DNA of 64,000 nucleotides, taken from positions 13,125,095-13,189,094 of the forward strand of contig OZ038439.1 in NCBI GenBank assembly GCA_964036275.1, read 5' to 3'. Below the pieces are notes generated by a model that saw only the letters and a list, made by a program, of their open reading frames with translations, searched no databases and was not told where the DNA came from. Shown piece by piece: positions 1-12,062 of this stretch. Every line of letters begins with the position of its first letter. The stretch's first letter is position 1. The stretch is from Litoditis marina. Its lineage: Eukaryota; Nematoda; Chromadorea; Rhabditida; Rhabditidae. The position numbers and the translations under genes are program-made.

Positions 1-315
1 CAACACGTTCAGGACAAATGTCACGTGATTTGCACGTGTTTTTTTCACATGACCCAGCTGACTAGCTGTTGAACTAGCTCCATTCCTGCCACTACTTTAC
101 AGACTGAACACCTAGCTCCGCTACCAGCTAGCACCTAACAAATATCCAACTGATTTAGCAGAAACACCAACAAACTTATCTTGCTTTCATTGTTGCGCCA
201 TAACCGTTATGTTAAAGGAGCGGAAAAGATTGTGTTTAGGATATTAATCGCTATTTAGTCACAGCTAGTAGGTAAAGTAGTGAAGGTGACAAAAAAATCG
301 ATAACCATGACCCAC

Positions 316-3072
316 CGATCTCATAGAGTGTTCCGTCCTTGTTCACGTAGCACACGAAATGGTGTTCCAGACTCTCCGGCTGGTTCGTTTCGCCACTCTG
401 GGCGGCATCGTGGTGCGCGGCGGCAAGCGTCGCGTCTGGAACAATAAAGGAATGAGAAAAATTATATTGTAAGAAAAAGTAGATGATAAATTGAGTGATA
501 GAGATCCCACTAAAGTAGATACTAAATAAAACGTATCAGCTCAAGCCGAGCAACAGAGAAGAAGAAAGAGGGGATACACAGAGTAAGAAAGAGGGAAAGG
601 CACAGCAAGTGAAAGATAAAGAGGAGAGGATTGAAAAGAGATAGAGAGAGAGAGACAGAGAAATAGAAAGAGAGGGAAATAGAGAGAGAGAGAGAGAGAC
701 ATAGAAATAGAGAGAGAGAGAGAAAGAACGTTAGAGAGAGAGAAAAGAAAGTGAGAAAGAGAGAGAAATAACTAAATCTAACCGTTCTGCAGCAGATCCG
801 ATCGTTCCTCGATGCCAGCCGCCTTCGCTGCGTCCAGCCACTTGCGGAACGAGCCGGAACCTGAGAAATAATCAATAATCAACAAATAACGTATTACCAA
901 AAATAAACAATAAAACTCGTAATATTGTTTTTATCTACCCATACTCACTTTTCCGTCCAATGTATGCTTATTTTTCCTTAGACAGTAACTGTTCCTATTG
1001 ACGGTCTCGACATTAGGAAAGTCGAACTCGAAACTCGACTCGAAAACACGATTTTTCGCCAAACGCGAAAACTCGAAAATCAAAATTTCAAACTCAAAAA
1101 ATGAACCGTTTGGGCCCAAAATTACTCAAAACTCGAAACTTTCCAAAACTCGAAGTTTTGAACTCGATTAACAACCCTAATCGACATGATCAGATTTGTG
1201 CAAGGTTGAGTACTGTTTTCTCGCTCATCGTATCCCCTGCGGCTGTTTGTGGATAGATCTTCAAAGCAGGCCTAGACAGTTGGTCTATCCCCATGTGTTT
1301 GTAGTTTGATCTGGTTGCTCTTCTAGTTCAAACTACAACTGCAATTTTTCCTCCCTGTACTATCTATCTCATCTTAATCTACCCTACAGATGTAGCTCTA
1401 CAAAGTAGAAAAATCCCCAATTCCCCACCCAAATCCACTTTTCCCTCCAGATTGGCCAATGCGTGGAAGAGGGCAAAAGTGCCGCAGGCGTTGTGAATCT
1501 TCTGTTTCATGAAAAAGATGTCCGGATGGGCGGTTTTTCCATCCTCTTCCAACTTCTTGTACACGTCCTTCATTATTTCGTCCACCTGAACAATTTTATT
1601 TTGCAATACATAAAAAATGCGACAAAAGTTTTGTGATTTTCTAGTTTCTTGTTTGCTTTTTGCGTTGGAAAAACAGGTAACCGGTTTTTCATTTCGGGTT
1701 ACCATCCGGTTACCTACTGAGGTAACCTGAAAAAGAGGTTACCAAAAAACGGTTAGGTTACCTAAAAACCCGGTTAGATATGGAATTCACCAGTTTGCAA
1801 CGTGGGTGGCAGCAAGAGCCTGCTCAAAACGCTAGATTTCAAAACTGAAGTTCACTTGCGTCACGTCAGAGCCCATACGGTGTATGTTGCTCTTTCCCGA
1901 CGTGTTTGTAGTCTGGTCCCGTTGTTTTAAATCAAACTTCGTAAGTTTTTGGCGCGTATTACGATCAAACTGAAACTAAAAAACCCTTGCTGCATATGAC
2001 AAAACTCTACATCCAATAGTTAGGAATAAACAACTGAGGTAATGATACTAAAACTGATATATAGGCAATCTAGGAATTTGCATAGTGCAAATGAATTTCT
2101 TTATTTTCTCTCTTCTCGCTCTTCTTTCTTCTCTATCCTATTTGTATCTAGTTGCATCATGGATTCTGTAGCCGATAAATACAATAGGTTTGAATCCCGT
2201 AAAGTTTTAGATTACAAAACTAGACATTATTTGATTTTATTTAAACGTAATTCTATTGAACTAATGAAACTCAATAAGATAATATTATTATTATTAACCT
2301 TCTTATAATCGGGCCAGCATAGAATCATGGCCAGCTGGGGCTTGGGAATGAACTCCAGCGCGTCCTCATCGAATGAAAAGACGTCCACGCATTGGATGGA
2401 CGAGACGCCGATCTTGGAGAGGAACTGGAAAAATGAAAAAAATCAATAAACATAAACATATGCGTCTTCAACACGCAACCCCTTGGGATCCGTATTCGCC
2501 ATAGGTACTCTCATCATTTTTCATGATACTTTCATATTTGTACTGTGTTTAACCTATGCGAATGAACTTTTTATTATTATTATTATTATTATATAACATA
2601 TTCAATATAATATTGTCATGGTGAGTAGAAATTGATGGTACATTTCACTTCAATACTTCAATTCCTCACATGTTACATTTCAGCTAGAAAATGGGGTTTT
2701 GAACTACATATTTCCCACTTTTCTGGATCCAGAGATCTTTTGGACAAAAAATCCCTTGTTCACATTTTAAAGTGAACTTTACCACGAGAAAAATTCTAAT
2801 CAGTTCTCCAACATATAAGATCTACTATGAAATTCTCCTAGGTAACGATATTGGGAAAACCGCGTAGAACCAGCTGTATGTACAGGCTGTCAGGTATACA
2901 TACTTTTTGAAGACAGCCGTTCTCAAGATCAATTCAAATAACGTGGAAAACTACGTGAAAACACAACTATAACTAGTGCATGAAGCATTTAGTAACTTAT
3001 AAAATTAGGAAATCGTACCGGGTTAATGGTCTCAGGGTTGGACTCCAGAGCTTGCCAGGTTACTGCGGACAT
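316..3072 (-). CDS. ubh-1: Ubiquitin C-terminal hydrolase (UCH family), 3' end outside window
   Basis: Cysteine protease that removes small adducts from the C-terminus of ubiquitin in the cytosol. Exons (minus strand): 3072-3019, 2424-2299, 1585-1429, 860-783 and 435-316; all phases join without a stop. The start ATG lies 3 bases after a TTTCAG acceptor, suggesting trans-splicing. The protein reads MSAVTWQALESNPETINP, then FLSKIGVSS, matching the UCHL3 N-terminus. The nucleophile is Cys94 in HNACGTFALFH. The catalytic His is about residue 164 in LEHHFVCYV, and the Asp codon falls on the split codon after LYEI (first base G visible). The crossover-loop region GSFRKWLDAAK is present. The last exon or exons (about 50 residues by family length) must lie left of position 1. 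Symbol chosen by synteny with dpy-11 and mdh-1; ubh-2 or ubh-3 are alternatives on sequence alone. Confidence 0.92.
596..770. repeat. GA-rich simple repeat in UCH intron
   Basis: Imperfect (GA)n / AGAGAG tract inside the intron between UCH exons 435-316 and 860-783. It produces a low-complexity Ser/Leu open frame on the minus strand that I do not consider coding. Confidence 0.9.
985..1190. repeat. ACTCGAAA-rich dispersed repeat
   Basis: Dense AACTCGAAA and ACTCGACTCG words in a UCH intron. A related, shorter block occurs at about 20210-20350 upstream of mdh-1. Neither carries coding signal. Confidence 0.6.
1672..1795. repeat. Partial GGTAACC fold-back repeat
   Basis: Repeated GGTTACC and GGTAACC words ending in CGGTTAGATATGGAATTCACC-like sequence. 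It matches the right half of the more complete inverted repeat at 11797-12062 and, less well, 41270-41365. It lies in the UCH intron between exons 1585-1429 and 2424-2299. Confidence 0.65.
2570..2592. repeat. (TTA)n microsatellite
   Basis: About seven TTA units in the first UCH intron; no other function seen. Confidence 0.8.
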
Positions 3073-3075
3073 TAT

Positions 3076-3082
3076 CTGAAAC
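3076..3082 (-). promoter_or_regulatory. Probable trans-splice acceptor of the UCH gene
   Basis: On the minus strand GTTTCAG is followed by ATA and then the start ATG. No upstream coding exon joins here, so it is best read as a spliced-leader acceptor or a 5'-UTR intron end. Inference from sequence context only. Confidence 0.55.
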
Positions 3083-4440
3083 ACAAGAAATTATTAGCAG
3101 AACCTTGGAAAAAGCTTTGAAAACAGGGAAAGATGTGATAGACGAAAGAAGCAAGATGTGTTCCGGAAAATTATTACATGAAACTACAACAATTCAAACT
3201 AAATAATATTAGTTTTCAGTTTATAACAACGAACTTTGAGAATTTACAGAAGTTGCGCATTTTCTGATTGAGCAGAACTTCAAGTAATCTTTCTGAAATG
3301 GTACTTCATGAGAAGGATTATCACTCCGAACTACTAACTACAACTGAACCTAGATAGTTGTCGACCAGCAAATCAGCAAATAATCTGGTACCAGCCAAAA
3401 ATTAGAGCAAAACAAACAATAACAAGCGCCAGAACTAGTAAACAACCCCCGGTTCAATGACTAAACTAATCCTCTAACAAAACAATGTGTGATAAGCTGT
3501 CTAATCCTCATGAAAACAAGTTTGACGCAGAGTTACGCATTTTCATCCTCGCTATAACTTTCCACACCGATCTGGAAGATAATACGCCCCATTTCAGTAC
3601 AAAATTATGAGGAAAATGTGGTATTTTATATAAATTGTGAAAATAATGACATACAAAAGTCTACAATCACAAATGTGCTATGCGGCTAATTTCATCTGTG
3701 AACCGCGTCGCGGACGAATTTCAACTCGAACGGAAACGGTTTGAATTCGCAATGGAGCGCGTTGCTAATCCTTAGGCCGGCACTATGATACAAACTACAA
3801 TTCACCAAAATTAAAGCGAACGCAGTTTCCTACTGACAAAACATCTTTTGGAAACATTTGAAAATATATTATCCAAAAGTTACAGAACTAAGTTTAAAGA
3901 AGAAATTTCGGAAGATTGGACATTTCTGAACGAATCGCGTGAAATCTCGGTCCAAAACTCAAATGAACGCAGTAAAGCAAGTATTTTTTCACTGAAAAGA
4001 TAATCCTATGTCAACAAATACTTGGATTTTGGTTGCTAAAAGATAGAGAAACGAATAATTGGAGCTATTTTTTAGTTTCCCCCAAAACTACTGGTAAATA
4101 CCGAAAAACTCGCTCGTTTTTGCGTTTGTGAGAAAATGATGACAAAAAGAGAGCGAGACTCGCTGCGGTGCACCACAATCAATAGGGCTTCGTTTTGACC
4201 AGCAAAACACATTGAGAGCCTATTTCTAATTAAGCCGCTTTCCCATCAATAATACTGCCAATTTCAACCACCACAAATAAGATACCGTAACCTAGCCTCA
4301 AAAAGTTACAGTATCCAAACGGGAAAACATTTCTAAAAGTTTTGTAAAAACAAAGTAATGTAAAATCACCCAATTACACATTCAGTACGACACAAAAAGG
4401 TAGAGAATGACTCGGACAAAACACTTGCCAGCTAGAAACT
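3083..4440. other. Intergenic region between UCH gene and dpy-11
   Basis: About 1.35 kb without a supported exon on either strand. It should hold the promoter of the UCH gene and the downstream flank of dpy-11. I see no recognisable repeat family or RNA gene. The distance to dpy-11 is too large for typical operon spacing. Confidence 0.6.
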
Positions 4441-4453
4441 GATAAAATATAAC

Positions 4454-4459
4454 TTTATT
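4454..4459 (-). terminator. dpy-11: dpy-11 polyadenylation signal AATAAA
   Basis: AATAAA on the minus strand about 270 bases after the dpy-11 stop codon, implying a 3' UTR of roughly 280-290 bases. Confidence 0.65.
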
Positions 4460-4726
4460 CATCAAAAAACAATAAAATCTATTACAATCATCAAACTCGT
4501 ATCGGAACAGGAATATGATATATAGATTAAATAAGTTATCGGGCAACCCAGCAGCGGTGAAAAACAAAAAATCAATACTTCGAGTGACCCCGAAGTTTGT
4601 CGGAAAACAACATAACAGACCTTATCAGGTGAGACATTCATCAATCAATATAATTCTAGGAAAACAGGTAGCAGTTAGTTGGATAAGTGAAAAATTTGAG
4701 GAAAAACTGATATTTGAACCGTTTCT

Positions 4727-7700
4727 CTACTTGTTCTTCTTGTTCTCCTCCTTGGGCGAATCCTTCTTCTTAGCGTCTCCGTTTTGTTCTACAAAAGGAA
4801 GGTGTTTAAAAACAAAAACTTTTTGGAAGCCCAAATTCGGTTCGGTTCTGACGGTACCATCTGGTTTGGAATAGATTCGGTTTAATTTTGGTTGGGGGGG
4901 GGGGGAATTCACCAGGCAGGCTAAGCAGAACAAATAAAAGTTCCCGGAACTACTACTCAAACGCGAGCCACTACGCTAGATGTTTCAATTTCCTGAGATC
5001 TTAACAGAACTTGTTTGAATCAGCATGAAAATAGATGCGGCACCACTTCGACACCACTTTCAGGAGACAAAAAACAACTAAGCAACAAAGATTTTTCTCC
5101 CAAAAACGAAGAACGAAGTAGTGACTGGTGACTCTCACCTTTCTTGGCATTTCCGTTCTTTTCCTTCTTTGACTGAGGGGCGGGAGCGGCTCTCTTTCCA
5201 GTGGGGAACACTTGGTCGATGATCAATACGATGAACTGAAACACGCATTTGAACTAACCATAGGCCAGTAAGGTCTGACTAAGCGACATAAAGTAGTCCG
5301 CTTTCAAGTATAAAGACGTGAAAATTCAGGATTTTTCATCAAAAGTAGACCGATTTTCATCCTTTCGACTAAAAATTAGTCCGTTTTTCGAAGTTTTCTG
5401 ACTATTCGGACAACCTTGCTGGTGTATGGAACTAATCAAATTTCACAGTAATCTTCAACTAGAAAAAATTTAGCAGAACACTCTCCAGTTCTCTTTGATA
5501 ATAATCATTTATTTGTTCATATCCACGAGAACAGAAGTCAATCAGGAATCGCGAAATTTCTCTCCATGTAAAGCAAAACAATTTACTGAGCACAGCCAAA
5601 GTCTTTCTAGTGTAAATCACAAGGGAACTCTCTCTCTAATGTGAGCCATAACAGAATTGTTAATAATAAAAATAAAACTATATCTGAAGTAAACAGCAGA
5701 AAAACTCACGAATCCCAGAATACATCCCAAAGCCAATGTGACTCCGGCAAACAGGGAATATGAGGCCCACGAGGGGACTCCGCGGTCCTCAACCAAGTGG
5801 TTGTGCAGGTCACGCACGGCCATTGACAGTTTGAAGAACACGGCGACCACGGCCATTCTGTAATGCAAAACATGGGTATTGATTGATTTATTGAGGTAAG
5901 TTTCTTCCCGAACCGGTTCTTCCCCAACTAAAAGCTAATCATGTGGATCGTCCCAGGAGCAAATCAAATTTGAGCCAGAAAAGGTTGGCCCGCACCAATT
6001 GCGAAAATTCATGGAGTTTGACGTATTTGAATTGAGAAATGATCCTTTTTTGGAGAATAATCACACCTTAATGGTGTGTGATTGATTACTAGTATTGTTA
6101 CGAAGGTACCAATGCTACAGTTCTGTCTATATCAGTAGTATTGATTTCTCAAAAACCCAAATCAATCGTTAAACGTACTGCTTGCTGTTGGGGTGTTTGT
6201 AGTCGGGTACGGCGTCAATCGTTCTCCATCTTCTATCCTCGATGAAGGAGATGAAGTCATTCTTGTCGCGCGCTCCGCTGTACACACGGAACACACCGTC
6301 CTTCACGCTGAAAACGGAGATATGAGCAAATTCATACCGTTAAAACATACCATGCTCAGAACAAGCGTCGTTGGAAAACAGTAAATTACTGTTTATACAG
6401 CGTGGCTGTCATATATATTGATTTTTCCCCTCGTCGTCTGACGTCTCTTCGGGGCACACTATATCTCTAGATTTGTGGCAATACAGGTTCGACCAAACGC
6501 GAATTTGTAAATAACAGGCTATGGTTTGAGTGAGACAGTGTTTTTCACTCCTACAATAATACAAGTTTTTCATCCTTTTTTATGCATGTGAATCTTATAG
6601 GAAACACCAACACGTGTCGTCTTTGCTTCTGACTCCCCATTTGAATTGGTGTTCCCAATATAATGTACGAAGTTGAAGCTTGCGTCAGACAATGGACACC
6701 GCAGACTTGAATGTGTACTTTACCAGTGTCAGTAAAAACTATTCGGACTATAAAACTGGGTACATAACCGGCGAAAACCCGAAACCGCACACCTAACTGG
6801 TGAGTGCAGCGAACCCGCCTAAATATGAATATACCTCGGCAGAATCTATCAATCAAGATACAAGAAACTCACTGATAGATGGTGGGCAGAGCGGTGACGA
6901 GGAATCTTCCGGAAAGACCGGGGTTCACGGTCACATCTACCTCTCCGACCTGGATAAGAAGAATAAGAGTATTTGTAACAAAAGTAAGGAAAAAGTATTG
7001 AGAAACCAAAAGAACTCAATGAAAACTTGAAAACCTAACGAAAAATTCTGTACAAACGTCATACTCACAATGGGACAAATCTGCTTTCCCCGTTGAACCC
7101 CTAAGATCAAATGTGCCCATAACTGGACTACTTTTTCTTAGAAAATTAAGAGGGTGTATTCTACTGAGTTCCAATTTTTTCCAAATTTACGCCACGCACC
7201 CACTATAACGTGACGGTACTGCAAAACGTAAATATCAAGCTCGACAATTCAAATGGATTTGTCAGAAACCTAGATTCTGGTAAAATACAAAAAAAACCAT
7301 AACAAAACTTCAATTTTCCCACTTCTACCAAAACCTCGCTGCTCACCTTGATGTTGAGATCACCAGACCATTCAGCGAAGGCGTTCCACGACTTCTGCAG
7401 ATCCTTGCAGGCCGGGCACCAGGGGGCGTGGCTAAAATGCACACGGTTACAAACTACAGGAATATAAACTATATTTATGTCAGACAGAAACAGCTATTAT
7501 GATATGCATACTACTACCAGTTTCTAAAACTATACAAACTTTCTATGAAGACTGAAGGACTCCTTATTAGCTGAAGACTTTTCAAAGATGTGGTAAAAGT
7601 GTAAAAGACAAGTACTCAAGTATATTGTCCCGCTTCTGGCTATGGAAGAAAACAAGTCCTCATAAACTTTCCACCCCACCACATTTACATTAATCTCCCG

Positions 7701-8334
7701 TGTTATTCCCCGATCTTAGTTGGGGGCGAAATCGATTATAACCCCCCCCCCCCCCCCCGGTTTTCTCCCCGCGCGAGACCCCGTAACATGACCCCGTTTC
7801 GGGACGTCGACCCACTAGACATACCGGGGGATTTCAACAAATACCTTGGCTAATTTCACTTATGTAAACTATAACAAACTCAGGAAAGACTTTGAAACAC
7901 CCCAATTGCAAGGAATATATATGAAACAGGGAGTGAAAATAAATGTGTAGAAAAAATGAACGTTTGTCAACTCTGGTGTACGTTCTAAACGTTTCAAGAG
8001 TAGGACTGTCAACTTAACCAGGGACCAGGCTGTCCCTAACGAAAACACAAAAAACACGAATTTCGAGCCAGCCAGATTCCTCCAAGTTGAAAGCTGTGTG
8101 GTCATACTTTCACCCCCTCCCGGAACCAGAACAACTTCTTATATTATACTATTATACTTTCACCCCCCCCCCCCCCCGAAAACCCGAATATCTTCAATCT
8201 ACCCACAATTCGACCATCCATTCTCCCTTCATGATATCGGTCCAGTTTTCCTCGTGTAGGGCGATGAGGGATCGGGATTTGCCACTGGCGGCCCACGACA
8301 ACGTCACCAGGGAACACAGCAGAAGAAATCGCAT
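4727..8334 (-). CDS. dpy-11: DPY-11 / TMX1-like transmembrane thioredoxin
   Basis: ER membrane-anchored thiol-disulfide oxidoreductase; the C. elegans ortholog is needed in hypodermis for body shape and sensory ray morphology. Exons: 8334-8207, 7431-7347, 6949-6873, 6307-6179, 5857-5710, 5235-5139, 4788-4727; all phases agree and the protein is 241 aa, close to the expected length. Residues 1 to about 18 (MRFLLLCSLVTLSWA) form a signal peptide. The thioredoxin fold follows, with active site FHAPWCPAC (Cys48, Cys51) and the cis-Pro loop ALPTIY (Pro93). A single membrane helix spans about residues 172-199 (YSLFAGVTLALGCILGFF). The Lys-rich cytosolic tail ends KEENKKNK. The order matches human TMX1, including the RHD/NHLVEDRG region before the helix. 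The start ATG directly abuts a TTTCAG acceptor. The large introns hold a MITE and poly-C tracts. Confidence 0.96.
5263..5424. mobile_element. CCAGTAAGG-type MITE in dpy-11 intron
   Basis: A 162 bp element flanked by TA on both sides (5261-5262, 5425-5426). Imperfect terminal inverted repeats: GGCCAGTAAGGTCTGACTAA on the left and the complement of GTCCGAATAGTCxx-type sequence ending CCTTGCTGGTG on the right. A second copy in opposite orientation lies at 45390-45558. The TA duplication suggests a Tc1/mariner-like source; no transposase is present. Confidence 0.75.
7741..7758. repeat. Poly-C tract in dpy-11 intron
   Basis: Run of 18 C in the first dpy-11 intron; a second run at 8163-8177 interrupts the same intron. 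Such tracts are prone to assembly error and have no evident role. Confidence 0.85.
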
Positions 8335-8341
8335 CTGAAAC
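8335..8341 (-). promoter_or_regulatory. dpy-11: Probable spliced-leader acceptor at dpy-11 ATG
   Basis: GTTTCAG immediately precedes the start codon, leaving no 5' UTR unless a leader is added in trans. Confidence 0.6.
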
Positions 8342-8857
8342 ACAGAAAAATTATTTAACAGCTGAAACACAGCGAAATTATTCAACTTCGAGAGCACAGA
8401 ACAAAATGGTTAAGCTGCGGGAAAGAGGCCATAGTTGACCGAGTGTTATCAAAGCACATATAAGAAAACTGCCAAATCTCGACTGTTGAATCAGAGAGGG
8501 TCAATTTTGAAAGATCACGTTCACAGAAGAAGAAAGCATGGATGTCAACATAATCTGAGCTTCAGAGAAGACATCGGCGTTGCAGAGAGCGGGAGAGGGC
8601 GAGAGCATTCATAGAAACCAACTATGAAGAGTAAGTGGAAAGAAATGCTATGTATCCCTGATCTCAAGAAGAAGTGTGATCTATGATGGAAGAAATTCGA
8701 GAGCGAACACTCTGACACATTTCGGCAACGTTGATGTGAACGAATAGGATCGGCACAAACAAAAACCCAGTGAGATTCAATTTGGTTGGGTTTGGTTCCG
8801 AATCTATCGGTTCGGTTAGGAACTCGCCGAAAATCGGAGATCTTGTTGGCTGGTAGT

Positions 8858-9071
8858 CATACACCGCCAAGGCCTCTCATAAAGGGGGAAGTCGCGAACA
8901 AATTCTTGTGAAAAGTAGGGGTCGCGAACTGTCAACTAACGATTTTCATACAAAATGAGCTATAATCATACGGAAATTAGTTGAATATCGCCGTTTTGGG
9001 GGTCGCGACACGAGAAAACACGAAGGGATCGCGAAAATTTTGAAGGATTGAGAGGCCCTTGGCGGTGTATG
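8858..9071. mobile_element. hAT-type MITE with 8-bp target duplication
   Basis: The left end CATACACCGCCAAGGCC and right end GGCCCTTGGCGGTGTATG are inverted repeats of about 22 bp differing by one base. The flanks 8850-8857 and 9072-9079 are both CTGGTAGT, a perfect 8-bp duplication, which is typical of hAT insertions. The 214 bp interior has no open frame of note. It lies between dpy-11 and mdh-1. Confidence 0.9.
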
Positions 9072-9099
9072 CTGGTAGTACATGAGGCGCCCGAATCTT

Positions 9100-9176
9100 T
9101 GTTGTAGTTTGATCTCTACAACGCCATAGTTCCGAATTTCGACCGAAAAGCAACGGGATCAAAGTACAAACACAGC
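9100..9176. repeat. GTAGTTTGATC short inverted-repeat element
   Basis: About 77 bp bounded by GTTGTAGTTTGATCT and GATCAAAGTACAAACA, nearly complementary ends. Other copies: 10764-10840, 11112-11186, 48037-48398 (interrupted), and parts near 1296-1336, 48570-48610, 62400-62420, 62540-62560 and 62660-62815. Highly repeated in this window, hence a small MITE-like family. Confidence 0.7.
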
Positions 9177-9179
9177 GAA

Positions 9180-10763
9180 ATAACATACACCGTAACAGCT
9201 TTAGAAGAGCGAAGCCTCTAGTTCCCTGTGAGAATACGAGAGAAATGAAATGACACGTCGTCCAAGGGATGGAGAAAGCGAAAAAACAGAGAGAGACGCG
9301 CAGAAACCAGAACTGCAACTAGTGACCGGCCGAGAGAGCAGGCGAAACCGAGAGACGCAGAGAAGTAGAGAGGGGACATCAATTTATAGCCGGTGCCCGA
9401 CTAGCTACGCGCGAATTCTTCTCGAAAAGCTGACGGTAAAATAACAGGAGATTGATATGGTCTGAGAAACTGTTCCGCCTTTTTCTGAGCAGAAGAATCA
9501 CACACCAGTGAGACTTTCAGGAATAGGTCCACATTTTCCAACATTCAAACAAATAACAGCTCTTTCAGAGATATTTGATTTGAACGAGAGATGGAGAATG
9601 GTCGACTAGTCTCTCCACGAAATCCGAATAGCCAAGAAAAACTGATTTAATCTACTCGCCGAACTTATCTGTACATCTAAACAAACAATACTTCAAACTC
9701 GAATGCCTTAGGGTTAAGGGTTACTGAACTCAACATCAAGACTACTGACTACTAGAGAAATACCACTAGTAGTTACTCCGCTACGGAAACATCTAATAAA
9801 CTCTTACTGAAAATTTCTCAACTCAACAACTCAAGAGGGCCCAGGGCCCTGGCAAAAGTGAAAAAAAAACAGTTATTTCGTTCAGTTTGTAGTTGGATAG
9901 TTCTGATTATGTGCAAGTGTGCAATTCTAACATTGAGCACTCAACAGTTTCGCTATATTTGACAGTTTATACCATGCCAAAAATGTTTTACCTATAAATT
10001 CATTAAATGTATTATTAAAGGGGAAGGGAAAGGGTGAGGTTAGGAGTAAATTGCTGCGCGAGAACTCCCATATTGAACGCGTTGCTACCTCAAACATCAG
10101 CCAATGTATCCCGGAAAGGTCAAGGATGCGAGGCGTTACAGCAAATTAGGCCGATATAAATCATAACCCGGCTAGAGAGTAAACCCTAAAGTAGAGAGGG
10201 TAAAACCCTGCTATTGGATTTCACTCATTGATTACGTGATAAATTTGAATAAGTTCTATCAAAACACTTTCAATTTGAGTTGAGCCAATTGTTATGTGCG
10301 GAAAACTCTCAAAAAAAAATGGTTGATCACGAAACGAAACAATGTTTTTTTCGAGAAACTAAACGGTTTATAAGTAGTTCTCAAAAAGAAATGAGAGACC
10401 CTCTCAAGACATTCCGCAATCAACTTATAAACATTCAAAAACTGTTAAAAGAAGTACAATGTAGTTTAAGGTCGAAGCGTAGTAAGAGCAAATCGCAACG
10501 GGGCGCGTATGTTTTCGTTGGGCGACTACTATTTAGCCATGGAGCATGAATCAATACTATCGGACAACATTTGGTACCGGCGCACACCAAACTGACTCTC
10601 TAGCAAACATAACATGTTATGTCATCATAAAAAATGGAGAAAACATCGAATCAAATTGAGCGCAATCTGCAAAAACAGATTGAACATCAAAAAAGGATTT
10701 TTGGTTCGTTCAAACTATCACCACCCACCACTCTCCGGCAAAACGTTCACGAATGACCAAATT
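9180..10763. other. Intergenic region without recognised gene
   Basis: Upstream flank of dpy-11. I see no exon with consistent splice sites. A frame at 10280-10549 (plus) starts at TTG, lacks flanking signals and is not called. Confidence 0.5.
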
Positions 10764-10840
10764 TTGTTGTAGTTTGACCTCAATACACGCCGTGATTCAC
10801 GAACTTCGTCCAGAACGTTAATGGATCAAACTACAAACAC
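10764..10840. repeat. GTAGTTTGATC short inverted-repeat element
   Basis: Copy of the element at 9100-9176, with ends TTGTAGTTTGACCT and GGATCAAACTACAAACAC. Confidence 0.7.
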
Positions 10841-11111
10841 AGCTAAAAAGAATAACATCTACGGTGAAGGCTCGATTTGGGAAGAGTAAACCATAATATA
10901 CCTCTTTTTAGTCAGCCTCAGCAGTGGATTAGTGACAGCTTAGACAAGTATTGATTGTAACTTGTAACTTTTGATATCTAACTAAGCAAAATACGAACGG
11001 ATAAAAAACTTAACCAATCTACCGGCTACCGGTAAAGTCTCCAGATTTCCGGAAAAGATCTCTAAATGCCACCAACTACTGAAACCAATGAAGAGTGGTG
11101 ACCAAATCATC

Positions 11112-11186
11112 GCTGTAGTTTGATCTCAACGACCGCCATAATTTACACATTTTGACCGAAAAAGAACGAAATCAAAACTACAAGCA
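11112..11186. repeat. GTAGTTTGATC short inverted-repeat element
   Basis: Copy of the same family, with ends CTGTAGTTTGATCTC and ATCAAAACTACAAGC; slightly degraded right end. Confidence 0.65.
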
Positions 11187-11796
11187 TTTCTTTGAAAACT
11201 GCAGCCCCTACAGAATCTGCACACTTGTTAGATAAAATGAACGTATACAGTTGAATGCGCAGGTAATTGATACGAAATGACTGGTAGATAGTGTATTTCG
11301 CCTGATATTGGGGCCATTTTGGGGAGGGGCGGGATGCGCGAAAATCGCGTCGCAACACGAAGAATTGGGACAACCTGTGGATGTAAAAACACAAAAAATG
11401 GGCCAGAAAAACGAAAATGATAAATGTGATCAGCTCTGGGGGTGTAAGCGGTACACTGTACATTGCGCACTTGAAAATTAAAGCAGAGAACTTTTTAAAA
11501 TTTACAGTTTATACCCCATAGCTACCAGCCGATTCATGAAAAGCCAGCTTCTCTACTGATATGACAAAAATTCATAAAATTCAGAAGCTGAATTGCACAA
11601 TGAATAAATAACTCAGAAATAAGCAAACCAAGTTGGCTAGAACTCGAAAAAAACCAAGTTCAGTTGCGTTAGTGCTGTTGCTGAGCAAGTACTCTATTTA
11701 CTTCTAGTCAATATATAGCAAACATCCCAATCTTTATATCTTCCTAATTTCTTAGTTTACAAGCGCACCCGCCACTGATAAAGTAGGGCCAATTCT

Positions 11797-12062
11797 ACAA
11801 CTAACCGGGTTTTTAGGTAACCCAACCCTTTTTTGGTAACCTATTTTTCAGGTTACTTGGTAGGTAACCTGAAAGTAACCTAAAACTGAAATCCGGTTAC
11901 CGTTCAAATTAACGGTAAAAACCACATTTTGCGTTAGAAAAACAGGTAACCGGTTTTCCATTTTAGGTTACCATCCGGTTACCTACTGAGGTAACCTGAA
12001 AAAGAGGTTACCAAAAAAAGGGTTAGGTTACCTAAAAACCCGGTTAGATATAGAATTCACCA
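11797..12062. repeat. GGTAACC fold-back element
   Basis: The left arm (about 11802-11870) begins CCGGGTTTTTAGGTAACCC. It is the inverse of the right arm (about 11985-12052), which ends GGTTACCTAAAAACCCGG. The centre is also rich in GGTTACC words. Partial copies occur at 1672-1795 and 41270-41365. No transposase. Confidence 0.7.

Noticed and set aside
522..875. Long minus-strand frame rich in Ser, Leu and Phe
   Set aside because: It is the GA-rich repeat read on the other strand; only its far end (860-783) is a real UCH exon, in another frame.
2042..2308. Plus-strand 88-codon frame
   Set aside because: Hydrophobic by base composition, no splice signals, and it overlaps a real UCH exon on the other strand.
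10280..10549. Plus-strand 89-codon frame with basic C-terminus
   Set aside because: Starts at TTG, has no acceptor or donor context and no similarity I recognise.
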